Source of the DNA: Clostridia bacterium
Lineage (GTDB): Bacteria > Bacillota > Clostridia > Christensenellales > UBA1242
Reading direction: 5' to 3'
Length of the DNA: 40,384 nucleotides
NCBI GenBank assembly: GCA_017507215.1
Contig: JAFWBI010000004.1
Location: 83,617-124,000 of the forward strand
The notes under the pieces were generated by a model. The model was not told where the DNA came from. It was given only the letters and a program-made list of their open reading frames with translations, and did no database searches. Positions 23,000 to 31,005 of this stretch are shown in pieces; the stretch's first letter is position 1; each line of letters opens with the position of its first letter. A program made the position numbers and the translations under genes.

Positions 23000-25375
23000 A
23001 TGAAAATTTCTATTAATTGGATTAAAGATTATGTTGATTTATCTGGAATTGAGATAGATGAACTTGTTAAAAGATTCAACCTTTCAACTGCTGAAATTGA
23101 AGGTGTTGAAGTTAAAGGTGCAGATGTTCAAAATGTTGTTTTCGGAAAGGTTTTGAAAGTTGAAAATCATCCTGAATCAAATCATTTGCATATTTTGAAA
23201 GTTGATGTTGGTGATGAAGTTGTTCAAATTGTTTGTGGTGCACCAAATGTTTATGAAGGCATGGTGACAGCAGTTTGCAAAGTTGGTGGACAAGTTTGTG
23301 CAGGAAAAATCAAGGCAACAAAACTTGTTGGTGTTGATTCTTGCGGTATGTGCTGCGCAGAAGCAGAGCTTGGAATTGGCAGTGATGATGATGGCATCAT
23401 GGATATTAAAGAAGATGTTCAAATTGGTGCAGACATTAAGTCAGTTTGGCCAGTTGATGACGTTGTTTTAGAAATTGACAATAAATCACTCACAAACAGA
23501 CCTGACCTTTGGGGTCATTATGGACTCGCTCGTGAATTTGCTGTTATTTTTGATAGAGAACTTAAGAAAATGCCACTTGATGATTTGAAGGCATATGACA
23601 AGCTTCCTGAAATTCCTATTCAAATTGAAACAGAAAATTGCTTTAGATATTCTTCAGTTTCTGTTGATAATATTACTGCTAAAAAATCTCCAAGAGAAAT
23701 GGCAATTCGTTTGAACTATGCAGGAATGAGAGATATTAACTTGCTTGCAGACTTAACAAACTATGTTATGCTTGATGTGGGTCTTCCAATGCACGCATTT
23801 GACAATAAAATTGTTGATGGAATCAATGTTATTGAATCTGATGGTGAGATTCAAATGACAACTCTTGAAGGTGAAGAACATAGGCCACCAAAAGGTGCAG
23901 TTTTGATTTCAGATAAAAACAAAGAACCTGTTGCTATTGCTGGTGTTAAAGGTGGACTCAAGTCTGGTATTTCAGATGATACAAATTCAGTTCTTTTTGA
24001 AGCTGCTGTGTTTGATTCAACGGCGATTCGTAAATCTGCTAGAACCATTGGTCTTATTACCGATGCTTCTCAGCGTTATGAAAAATCATTAGACCCTGAA
24101 ATGACACCAATTGCACTTGCTAGAATTTTGAAACTTTTAAAAGATATTGATTCTGGTGTGAAAGTTACTTCAAGACTTAGTGATTGCTATAAAAAGAAAT
24201 ATGACAAAAAGACAATTGAATTTGACCCAAAATTTATTGGAAAAATTGTTGGTGAAGATATTTCAAAAGAATTTATTGTTAAAACACTCAAAGCACTTGA
24301 ATTTGGTGTTAAAGAAAAAGGTGAACGTTTAGAAGTTGAAGTTCCAACATTCAGAGCAACAAAAGACGTTTCAATCAAAGAAGATTTGGTTGAAGAAGTG
24401 GCAAGACTTTATGGCTATGACAACATTAAGCCAGCTCCACTCGCATTTGATGCTGCACCACAAAATTTAATCAAGTCAATCGAATATGAATATGACACAA
24501 AGCTTATGCTTGCAGAAAAGTATAATGCAAATGAAATTCATTCACATATTTGGAACTTTGAAGATTTCAATAAATCTCACAAGATTGACACAAAGTCTTA
24601 TGTTTCACTTTTAGATTCTTCAAATGCAGGACAGAGTGGAATTAGAAGTGAACTTTTGCCAACTCTTATTAGATGTTTAGATGAAAATAAAAACAACTAT
24701 GACAGTGTTCGTGTGTTTGAAATTGGAAGAGTTGTTTCTGGACTTGATGATGAAAATATTTGTGATGAACATAAAAAACTTGCAATTTTGTTTGCTAGTC
24801 AAAAGAAGACAGAATTTGAGCTTTTCACAGAGCTTAAAACAGCGATTGTTGATATAGCTAAAAACTTGATGGGAATTGATGTTGAACTTGATAAGGGTGA
24901 CACAGTTCCATACTTGCACCCAGTAAACTCATTCAGGGTTAAGTCAAGAACTGCTGATTATGGATATATGGGTGTGATTCATCCTGAAGTTAAAAAGGCA
25001 ACAGATAAGAGATTTAATGTTGTGGGTCTTGAAATTGATTTTGACAAACTTGCAAACACAGTTGCTTATGCAAGAAAGATTAAGAGTGTTTCAAAATATC
25101 AAGCTGTTGAAATTGATTATAATGTTGTTTGTGACAAGACTCTCATTTATTCAGAACTTCAAAAGAAACTTTCAAAATTCAAATCAAAAATCATGCTTGG
25201 ATATAGTTTGGTTGATATCTATCAAAATGAACAAACACTTGGCGATAAGAAATCTGTGACTCTTAGATTCACACTTTGCAGTCAAGACCACACACTTTCA
25301 GGGGAAGAAATTGAAAAGTTTAGAGCTGATTTTGTTGAATATATCACAAGAAATGGTTTGGAAATTCGTGGATAA
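23000..25375 (+). CDS. pheT: Phenylalanyl-tRNA synthetase beta subunit
   Basis: The 791-residue protein has the N-terminal tRNA-binding EMAP-like domain (VENHPESNHLHILKVDVG, IVCGAPNV), the B3/B4 editing domain (LNYAGMRDINLLADLTNYVM, MHAFD), the B5 domain, the catalytic-like core (SGIRSELLPTLI) and the C-terminal anticodon-binding FDX domain (VSKYQAVEIDYNVVCDK). It completes PheRS and edits mischarged Tyr-tRNA-Phe. RBS AAGGAGCGAAG; a strong terminator follows. Confidence 0.97.
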   Translation: MKISINWIKDYVDLSGIEIDELVKRFNLSTAEIEGVEVKGADVQNVVFGKVLKVENHPESNHLHILKVDVGDEVVQIVCGAPNVYEGMVTAVCKVGGQVCAGKIKATKLVGVDSCGMCCAEAELGIGSDDDGIMDIKEDVQIGADIKSVWPVDDVVLEIDNKSLTNRPDLWGHYGLAREFAVIFDRELKKMPLDDLKAYDKLPEIPIQIETENCFRYSSVSVDNITAKKSPREMAIRLNYAGMRDINLLADLTNYVMLDVGLPMHAFDNKIVDGINVIESDGEIQMTTLEGEEHRPPKGAVLISDKNKEPVAIAGVKGGLKSGISDDTNSVLFEAAVFDSTAIRKSARTIGLITDASQRYEKSLDPEMTPIALARILKLLKDIDSGVKVTSRLSDCYKKKYDKKTIEFDPKFIGKIVGEDISKEFIVKTLKALEFGVKEKGERLEVEVPTFRATKDVSIKEDLVEEVARLYGYDNIKPAPLAFDAAPQNLIKSIEYEYDTKLMLAEKYNANEIHSHIWNFEDFNKSHKIDTKSYVSLLDSSNAGQSGIRSELLPTLIRCLDENKNNYDSVRVFEIGRVVSGLDDENICDEHKKLAILFASQKKTEFELFTELKTAIVDIAKNLMGIDVELDKGDTVPYLHPVNSFRVKSRTADYGYMGVIHPEVKKATDKRFNVVGLEIDFDKLANTVAYARKIKSVSKYQAVEIDYNVVCDKTLIYSELQKKLSKFKSKIMLGYSLVDIYQNEQTLGDKKSVTLRFTLCSQDHTLSGEEIEKFRADFVEYITRNGLEIRG

Positions 25376-25383
25376 AACAAAAG

Positions 25384-25410
25384 GACTGACAAATTTGTCA
25401 GTCTTTTTTT
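25384..25410 (+). terminator. Terminator after pheT
   Basis: GACTGAC/GTCAGTC stem with an AAATTT centre and T7. The stop codon of the convergent membrane-protein gene (25398-25400) lies inside the stem. Confidence 0.92.
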
Positions 25411-26213
25411 ATGAGTGAAATCAGGTCAGTGTTTGTTTTTGTTTGATGGTTGCTTTTGCTAAATAAGCAAAGAATTGAAAAGATGAAAAGCAAACTTCCA
25501 AATAATAAATAATAAAATGAAAATGGAATGTAGATTGATAGAATGATTAAAGATAAACCAGAAATAAAATATTTGAAAAAGCTTTTTCTGCTTAATGATT
25601 GACTTAATTTATTTTTAAAGTTTTTCAAGTTTTTTTGTCTAACTTTTGAGTTGTTTATATTTTCTGGGTAATAGTTGTTATGTTTCATTAATGAGTATAA
25701 TTCATAAAAGTCGGCTGATTTGTATTTGATAGGAGAGTTTGAAATCAATTTTTGAAAAGAATCACTTTGCTCGTTTGTGATAAATATTAAAGGTTTACTC
25801 ATGCTGGTTTTAAGGAAAAAATTATTTGCACAATGAAATAGGTTTTCGTCAGAAATTGTTTTTAAGTTTATGCAAAAATAGAACTGTTCATTTTCAAAAA
25901 GTTTGTCTGAAAGCGTGTGGGAATTTAAAAGAGAATTGATAAAATTTTGACAAAATTCTTCACTTGAAAATGTCAATTTTTCAAGGCAAGAAAAGGCATG
26001 TTTTTGTTCAAATGATTTAATTTTGCTAAGATTATATTTGTTATTTAAATGCTTAAAAATTACATAAAATATCAGCATTGTAATAAAAATGCAGACAAAA
26101 AATGAAGTTTTTGCGTTTTTTATTTTTTGATTTATCCACAAAAATAGAACAACAAAAGATGAAAATGATATTAATAGAGAGTCGAAATATATGCTTATTT
26201 TAGTTTTTTTCAT
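25398..26213 (-). CDS. Hypothetical membrane protein with a cytosolic middle domain
   Basis: The 271-residue product has two transmembrane helices near the N-terminus (about residues 8-50), a soluble middle region (about 55-205) and two more helices near 210-255. The middle part alternates helices and strands (FYFCINLKTIS, KPLIFITNE), which recalls a restriction-endonuclease-like or Rossmann-like core, but no catalytic motif is convincing. I do not recognise the family. Coding status is supported by the long open frame and the regular hydrophobic pattern, yet the start has no clear ribosome binding site. It is convergent with pheT and divergent from the DeoC gene. It is markedly richer in Asn, Lys, Phe and Ser than its neighbours. 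Confidence 0.65.
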   Translation of the reverse strand: MKKTKISIYFDSLLISFSSFVVLFLWINQKIKNAKTSFFVCIFITMLIFYVIFKHLNNKYNLSKIKSFEQKHAFSCLEKLTFSSEEFCQNFINSLLNSHTLSDKLFENEQFYFCINLKTISDENLFHCANNFFLKTSMSKPLIFITNEQSDSFQKLISNSPIKYKSADFYELYSLMKHNNYYPENINNSKVRQKNLKNFKNKLSQSLSRKSFFKYFISGLSLIILSIYIPFSFYYLLFGSLLFIFSILCLFSKSNHQTKTNTDLISLIKKD

Positions 26214-26252
26214 ATTTAAATTATGTTCAAATTTGATGATAATATAAATGGT

Positions 26253-26280
26253 TTGAAAATAATATAATTTGTGCTAAAAT
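26253..26280 (+). promoter_or_regulatory. Promoter for the DeoC homologue
   Basis: TTGAAA 26253-26258, 16-bp spacer, TAAAAT 26275-26280; AAGGTGG and ATG 26300 follow. Confidence 0.6.
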
Positions 26281-26299
26281 ATGATTATGAAGGTGGCTT

Positions 26300-26947
26300 A
26301 TGAATGAACAACTTTATGAATTAAATTCTCGAATTGATTTCACACTTCTAGACCCAAGAGCAACTTTTTCAGATGTTGAAAGGTTGTGTGACATTGCTTA
26401 CAAAAATAAGTATAGGGCTGTTTGTGTGAATCCGGCAAACGTGCTTTTAGCAAAGGGATATATTGCTAAAAACTTTTTCAATGAGCTTAAAGTTGTTTCT
26501 GTTGTTGGGTTTCCACTTGGGGTATCTCTTACTGAATCTAAAGTTGATGAATTAAAGAGAGTGATTCAAGATGGTGCTGATGAAATTGAATTTGTTTTGA
26601 ATATTGGAAAATTAAAAGAAGGAAATTTTTCATTTATTAAAAGTGAGTTTTCAAAGCTTAAAAAAGCGTCTAAGGGTCGAACTTTAAGATGCTTTATTGA
26701 AACATGTTATCTTGACGAAAATGAGATTATAAAAATTTCAAATCTGTGCTCAAAACAAAAAATTGGAATTGTTACGTCAACTGGTTTTGGAACTGGTGGT
26801 GCTGATGAAAAAAGTCTTTCAAAAATTTTGAAGGAAGTTGCTGGCACTGTTGATGTAAAGGCGTGTGGTAATATTAAAACAAGAGAAGATTCGGTTAAAT
26901 TTTTAAATTTGGGTGCTTCAACGGTTGGGACTAGTCGAGTTTTATAA
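26300..26947 (+). CDS. deoC: Deoxyribose-phosphate aldolase homologue lacking the Schiff-base lysine
   Basis: The 215-residue TIM-barrel protein aligns end to end with DeoC: VCVNPANV, VVSVVGFPLG, FIETCYL, TSTGFGTGGA and VKACGNIKTRED. DeoC cleaves 2-deoxyribose-5-phosphate to glyceraldehyde-3-phosphate and acetaldehyde through a Schiff base on the Lys of V-K-T-S-T-G. Here that segment reads I-V-T-S-T-G, so Val158 stands in place of the Lys. The strand that normally holds the Asp (E-I-D-M-V-I-N) has Glu97 (E-I-E-F-V-L-N). The second active-site Lys (K187) remains. The normal aldolase mechanism looks impossible, though an unusual use of K187 cannot be excluded. The gene is intact with its own promoter and no deo operon partners. 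It is named for its fold, not its activity. Confidence 0.85.
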   Translation: MNEQLYELNSRIDFTLLDPRATFSDVERLCDIAYKNKYRAVCVNPANVLLAKGYIAKNFFNELKVVSVVGFPLGVSLTESKVDELKRVIQDGADEIEFVLNIGKLKEGNFSFIKSEFSKLKKASKGRTLRCFIETCYLDENEIIKISNLCSKQKIGIVTSTGFGTGGADEKSLSKILKEVAGTVDVKACGNIKTREDSVKFLNLGASTVGTSRVL

Positions 26948-26952
26948 AATTA

Positions 26953-26981
26953 TTGATAAATTAAATTTGATGGTATATAAT
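26953..26981 (+). promoter_or_regulatory. Sigma-A promoter for tsaE-tsaB-rimI
   Basis: TTGATA 26953-26958, 17-bp spacer, TATAAT 26976-26981, 12 bases before the tsaE start, leaving a very short leader. Confidence 0.78.
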
Positions 26982-26993
26982 AATTGGTGATTT

Positions 26994-27413
26994 ATGGAAG
27001 AAATTTATTATTCAAATTCAGAGAATGAAACTTTAAAAATTGCTGAACAATTTGCACTAACTTTAAATGAAGGTGACATTGTTCTTTTGGATGGTGATTT
27101 GGGTGCAGGAAAAACAGTCTTTTCAAAAGGTATTGTTTCGGCACTTTCTGGTGGTAAGATTACTGCTGTGTCACCAACTTTTGTGCTGGTGAATGTTTAT
27201 GACACAACACCGGTGGTTTATCATTTTGATTTATATAGAATAAATGATGTTTCTGAGCTTGATGCAATTGGTGCAGAAGAATATTTTTATTCAGATGGAG
27301 TGTCTCTTGTTGAGTGGCCATCAAGAGCTGCTAACATATTTCCGAATTCAGCTATAAAAGTTTATATTGAAAAAGTCGACAGTGAAAATAGGGTTATAAA
27401 AATTGAAAGGTGA
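26994..27413 (+). CDS. tsaE: TsaE, ATPase of tRNA t6A synthesis
   Basis: The 139-residue protein has the P-loop GDLGAGKT, the TsaE strand SPTFVLVNVYD, YHFDLYRI (Asp/Tyr-rich motif) and VEWPSRA. It powers the TsaB-TsaD-TsaE complex that makes threonylcarbamoyladenosine at position 37 of ANN-decoding tRNAs. tsaB follows immediately; tsaD and tsaC are not in this window. Only a weak GGTGA precedes the start. Confidence 0.95.
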   Translation: MEEIYYSNSENETLKIAEQFALTLNEGDIVLLDGDLGAGKTVFSKGIVSALSGGKITAVSPTFVLVNVYDTTPVVYHFDLYRINDVSELDAIGAEEYFYSDGVSLVEWPSRAANIFPNSAIKVYIEKVDSENRVIKIER

Positions 27414-27418
27414 TTAAT

Positions 27419-28060
27419 ATGAATACTTTAATAATTGATTGTTCAGCAGGAATGTCGGTATATCTTATTTGTGGTGAAAAAGAATTTTCAAAAATTGACA
27501 ATAATCAAAAGAAGCACACAGACGAGCTTCTCCTTTGTGTTGATGAACTCTTGAATCAAGCAAAGATTTCTGTTTCTGAAATTGAGGATTTATGTGTGTG
27601 TGTTGGTCCTGGAAGTTTTACTGGAATTAGAGTTGCGATTTCAATTTGTAAAGGTCTTGCAGTTGCTTCTAAAATGAAAATTTTCACAGCGACTAATTTT
27701 GATATTTTGCAAGCCGTTAAAAGTGAAAAAGTGATTTATCTTTTAGAAGGTTTTTCAAAATTTGTTTATGTTAGAAAAATTGAAAATGGGAAAGTTTCAG
27801 ATGATTGTGTTGATGTTAATCAACTTATTGATATGGTTAAAAATTCAAATTATGATATTTATGTGCAAAATGAAAAAATGCAAAATATTTTAAAAAATGC
27901 TGAAATATTGTCAAATATTGCTCAAAATCAAATAATTTTGCATTTTTTAGATAAAATTAACAACAATCAAAGTGTTGAACTTAACACTATTGAACCTGTC
28001 TATTTAAGGGCTTCTCAAGCTGAGATGGAGAGAAATAAAAAACTTGCAGGTGGGAAATAA
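27419..28060 (+). CDS. tsaB: TsaB, t6A synthesis partner of TsaD
   Basis: ATG 27419 is chosen because AAAGGTG lies 6 bases upstream; GTG 27410 would overlap the tsaE stop. The 213-residue protein is an ASKHA-fold pseudo-enzyme with LIIDCSAGMSVYL, KKHTDELLLCVDELL and CVGPGSFTGIRVAISICKGLA, the standard TsaB motifs. The C-terminal half diverges, as is common. The TAA stop overlaps the next start (TAATG). Confidence 0.94.
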   Translation: MNTLIIDCSAGMSVYLICGEKEFSKIDNNQKKHTDELLLCVDELLNQAKISVSEIEDLCVCVGPGSFTGIRVAISICKGLAVASKMKIFTATNFDILQAVKSEKVIYLLEGFSKFVYVRKIENGKVSDDCVDVNQLIDMVKNSNYDIYVQNEKMQNILKNAEILSNIAQNQIILHFLDKINNNQSVELNTIEPVYLRASQAEMERNKKLAGGK

Positions 28061-28506
28061 TGAATGATTTTTCTATCGAAAAATTAACCGAACAATATGT
28101 TGATGATGTTTTTAAATTAGAGAGTAAACTTATTGGAAATTGTGATAAATCTTCAATAATAAAATCTTTGGAAAGTGAAACATTAAATTATTTTGTTTTG
28201 TTAAAAAATAAAGAAGCTATTGGCTTTTTCGAGTGTATGATTTTGCCACCTGAAATTGAGCTTTATGATATTGCTGTTAAAGAAGAAGAACAGGGAAATG
28301 GCTATTCGAAAATAATGATGAATTATTTGATTGACCTTGCAAAACAAGTTGATGTTAGCACAATTTTTTTAGAAGTGAATAGTATAAATAACAAAGCTAT
28401 TAGGCTCTATAATAAATTTGGTTTTGAAAAATATTCTGAAAGAAAAAATTATTATGGTGAAAATAAAGATGCTATATTAATGAAATTGGATTTATTTGAT
28501 AAGTAA
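28060..28506 (+). CDS. rimI: GNAT N-acetyltransferase, RimI type
   Basis: The 148-residue GNAT protein has the acetyl-CoA loop QGNGYSKIMMNYLI (Q/R-x-x-G-x-G/A) and LEVNSINNKAIRLYNKFGFEKYSERKNYY, the RimI C-terminal signature with the catalytic Tyr. It probably acetylates ribosomal protein S18 or other N-termini. The tsaE-tsaB-rimI order is widely conserved in bacteria. It starts inside the tsaB stop codon. Confidence 0.9.
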   Translation: MNDFSIEKLTEQYVDDVFKLESKLIGNCDKSSIIKSLESETLNYFVLLKNKEAIGFFECMILPPEIELYDIAVKEEEQGNGYSKIMMNYLIDLAKQVDVSTIFLEVNSINNKAIRLYNKFGFEKYSERKNYYGENKDAILMKLDLFDK

Positions 28507-28516
28507 ATTATGTTTA

Positions 28517-29245
28517 ATGAAATATTTAAAATTTAATGAAACGGGTTCAAAAAATTATATTGTTTTCTTACATGGTTGGGGTGCGTCAAAAAATGCTTTT
28601 TTGTGGACCCAGGAGTACCTTTCTGATTTTGGTTTAGTGTATGTTGATTTTTCTGGTTTTGGTGAATCTGATGAACCGGACAAACCATGGACTGTTTTTG
28701 ATTATGTTCAAGATTTAAAAAATCTGCTTGATGAATTTGATATTGAAGAATTGATTTTGGTGGGACATTCTTTTGGTGGTAGGGTTGCTATTAAATTTTC
28801 ATTTTTATATCAAAATGATTATCTAAAATTTGGGCTTTGTTTGGTGGATTCTGCAGGGTTAAAACCAAGGCGAAGTTTGATTTATTATTACAAGATTTTT
28901 AAATTTAAAGTTGTTAAAAAAATCGCAAAAAGACTCAAAAATTATGAAAATATCATATCAAAATATGGTTCAAATGATTATAAAGTGTTATCTTCTATAA
29001 TGAAGGATACTTTTAAAAAGGTTGTTAAAGAAGACCTTTCTTATGATGCAAAATTTATAACTAAGCAAGCGATTATTGTTTGGGGAAGAAATGATAGAGA
29101 TACAAAACTTTATATGGCGAAAAAACTCAGTCGTTTGATTGTGAATTCTAGGTTATTTATTCTAGAAGATGCCGGACACTTTTCTTATCTTGATAAGCCA
29201 CAAGAGTTTCTTATTATTCTTGACACTTTTGTTAGAAATTTATAG
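28517..29245 (+). CDS. Alpha/beta hydrolase
   Basis: ATG 28517 is the first ATG in frame, 10 bases after the rimI stop; a TTG at 28496 would overlap rimI. No good ribosome binding site is visible, so coupling to rimI is likely. The 242-residue protein has an oxyanion-hole FLHGWGAS, nucleophile elbow VGHSFGG (S85), Asp in VWGRNDRDT and His in DAGHFSYLDKP, a complete triad. Substrate is unknown; esterase or lipase activity is possible. It precedes the MurF-like gene by 20 bases. Confidence 0.87.
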   Translation: MKYLKFNETGSKNYIVFLHGWGASKNAFLWTQEYLSDFGLVYVDFSGFGESDEPDKPWTVFDYVQDLKNLLDEFDIEELILVGHSFGGRVAIKFSFLYQNDYLKFGLCLVDSAGLKPRRSLIYYYKIFKFKVVKKIAKRLKNYENIISKYGSNDYKVLSSIMKDTFKKVVKEDLSYDAKFITKQAIIVWGRNDRDTKLYMAKKLSRLIVNSRLFILEDAGHFSYLDKPQEFLIILDTFVRNL

Positions 29246-29265
29246 AATATTAATGAGGTTAATTT

Positions 29266-30918
29266 ATGAATAGATTTTTATTGCTTCCGTTTAATTTTGA
29301 AACTGAAATTGATATTTTTATGATATCTTTGATTTCTATTGTTTCGACGATTTTAATGATTTTTGTGGGATACAAATTGTTGCAAATGTTACAACTATCT
29401 GGTTATAAGATTAAAGGATTTTGCAGTTGGTTTAGAGAAACAAAATGCTCTTATATGTCAAGATTGTTTATGCTTACATTTTTGTCTACAGCTGCGATGC
29501 TTATGACAAATGTTTTGCTTGATGAATTTTTTATTGTTAGACCACTTGAATATTTAAGCTTTTTATTTTACATTTTGTTCTCATCGCTTTTTATAACGAA
29601 CTTGTTTACAGCAAAACAAAAGACTCCACTTAAATATACAAAGCGAATAACAAGGCTACTTATTGTTTATACAATTTTGGTTATCTTTGCATCAGCTGTT
29701 TTGAGTTATGTTGGATTTATGTTTATTCCATATTTATCATTCAGCCTTATTGGTGTGATTCCAGTGCTACTTCCAATTTTTGTTTTTGCGGCTTACTTTA
29801 TTACATATCCAATCGAAAAACTAATTTCACTTTCATATTTAAACAAAGCAAAATCAAAACTTAAAAAATGTGATAAATTGAAAGTTATTGGCATAACTGG
29901 TTCTTATGCAAAAACGAGCGTAAAAAATATTTTGCATACGATTCTTTCTGAAAAGTTTAAAGTCTGTGCAACTCCATCGAGTTACAACACTCCACTGGGG
30001 CTTTCAAAAACTATTCTTTCAAAACTTAACGAAGATGATGAAATTTTTATTGCTGAGATGGGTGCTAAGCAAAAAAATGACATTAAAGAACTTTGCAATA
30101 TGGTTTCGCCATCAGTGGGAATTATTACTGGTGTTGGAAATCAACATTTGTTGACATTTGGTTCAACTGAATGTATTAAAAAAACCAAAGCTGAAATTGC
30201 TGACTTTGTGCTTGCAAACAATGGAACATTGTTTGTGAATGTTGATAATCAAATTTCTGATGAACTTGCCAGTGATTATAAACAGGCAAAAAAAGTGTCA
30301 CTTTTAAAAAAGTTGGGCGACATTAAAGTTGAAGATTTGAAAGTCGATAAAACTGGTTCGAAATTTAAGCTTGTTAAAGGCAAAGATTCTGCAAAGTGTG
30401 AAACTAAGCTTTTGGGTGAACACAATGTTTCAAATATTTTGCTTGCTGCGACAGTTGCGTCTGACTTCGGTTTAACATTAAATGAAATTGCTGATGGGAT
30501 TAAAAAAATTAATCCAATTAAACACAGACTTGAAATTGTTGAATCAAATCAAAAATATACAATCATTGACAATGCATATAACTCTTCAGTTGAAGGGGCG
30601 AAAGCAAGTCTTGATGTTATTTCTAAATTTGATGGACAAAAAATTGTGATTACTCCCGGGCTTATTGAGCTTGGGCAAGAACAATTTAATTCAAATTTTG
30701 AATTTGGAAAAAATATGGCGAGTGTTTGTGATTATGTGGTAATTGACAGCACGATAAATTATGAAGCAATTTCATCAGGCTTGACATTTGGTGGATTTGA
30801 TGAATCTAAAATTTTAAGAGCAGCTTCGCTTGCTCAAGCTGTTGAAGTTCTTGCTTCAGTTGTTAAAGAAGGCGATGTTGTTTTGTTTGAAAACGACTTG
30901 CCTGATAATTATTCATAG
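29266..30918 (+). CDS. murF: Mur ligase (MurF-like) with N-terminal membrane domain
   Basis: The 550-residue product has four to six hydrophobic segments in the first ~195 residues and then a Mur ligase: ATP loop GITGSYAKTS, SYNTPLGLSKT, AEMGAKQKNDIKEL, GVGNQHLLTFGS, LGEHNVSNILLAA, INPIKHRLEIV and DNAYNSSVEGAKASL. MurF adds D-Ala-D-Ala to UDP-MurNAc-tripeptide. The DNAYNS and HRLE motifs support MurF over other Mur ligases. The P-loop has Ala where GKT is normally preceded by Gly. Membrane-anchored versions occur in some Firmicutes. A D-Ala-D-Ala ligase follows 87 bases later, so the enzyme and its substrate source are neighbours. RBS ATGAGGT. Confidence 0.87.
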   Translation: MNRFLLLPFNFETEIDIFMISLISIVSTILMIFVGYKLLQMLQLSGYKIKGFCSWFRETKCSYMSRLFMLTFLSTAAMLMTNVLLDEFFIVRPLEYLSFLFYILFSSLFITNLFTAKQKTPLKYTKRITRLLIVYTILVIFASAVLSYVGFMFIPYLSFSLIGVIPVLLPIFVFAAYFITYPIEKLISLSYLNKAKSKLKKCDKLKVIGITGSYAKTSVKNILHTILSEKFKVCATPSSYNTPLGLSKTILSKLNEDDEIFIAEMGAKQKNDIKELCNMVSPSVGIITGVGNQHLLTFGSTECIKKTKAEIADFVLANNGTLFVNVDNQISDELASDYKQAKKVSLLKKLGDIKVEDLKVDKTGSKFKLVKGKDSAKCETKLLGEHNVSNILLAATVASDFGLTLNEIADGIKKINPIKHRLEIVESNQKYTIIDNAYNSSVEGAKASLDVISKFDGQKIVITPGLIELGQEQFNSNFEFGKNMASVCDYVVIDSTINYEAISSGLTFGGFDESKILRAASLAQAVEVLASVVKEGDVVLFENDLPDNYS

Positions 30919-30924
30919 CAAAAA

Positions 30925-30951
30925 GGCCAAGAAATTGCTTGGTCTTTTTTT
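30925..30951 (+). terminator. Terminator after murF-like gene
   Basis: GGCCAAG/CTTGGTC stem (one G-T pair), 6-nt loop, T7 tract. Confidence 0.9.
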
Positions 30952-30958
30952 GTTTTTC

Positions 30959-30987
30959 TTGAACCCAAAACAATACTTTTTCATAAA
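30959..30987 (+). promoter_or_regulatory. Possible promoter for ddl
   Basis: TTGAAC 30959-30964, 17-bp spacer, CATAAA 30982-30987. The -10 is poor, but a promoter is expected here because a terminator lies just upstream. Confidence 0.45.
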
Positions 30988-31005
30988 ATAATGTGGGGGT
31001 ATTTT

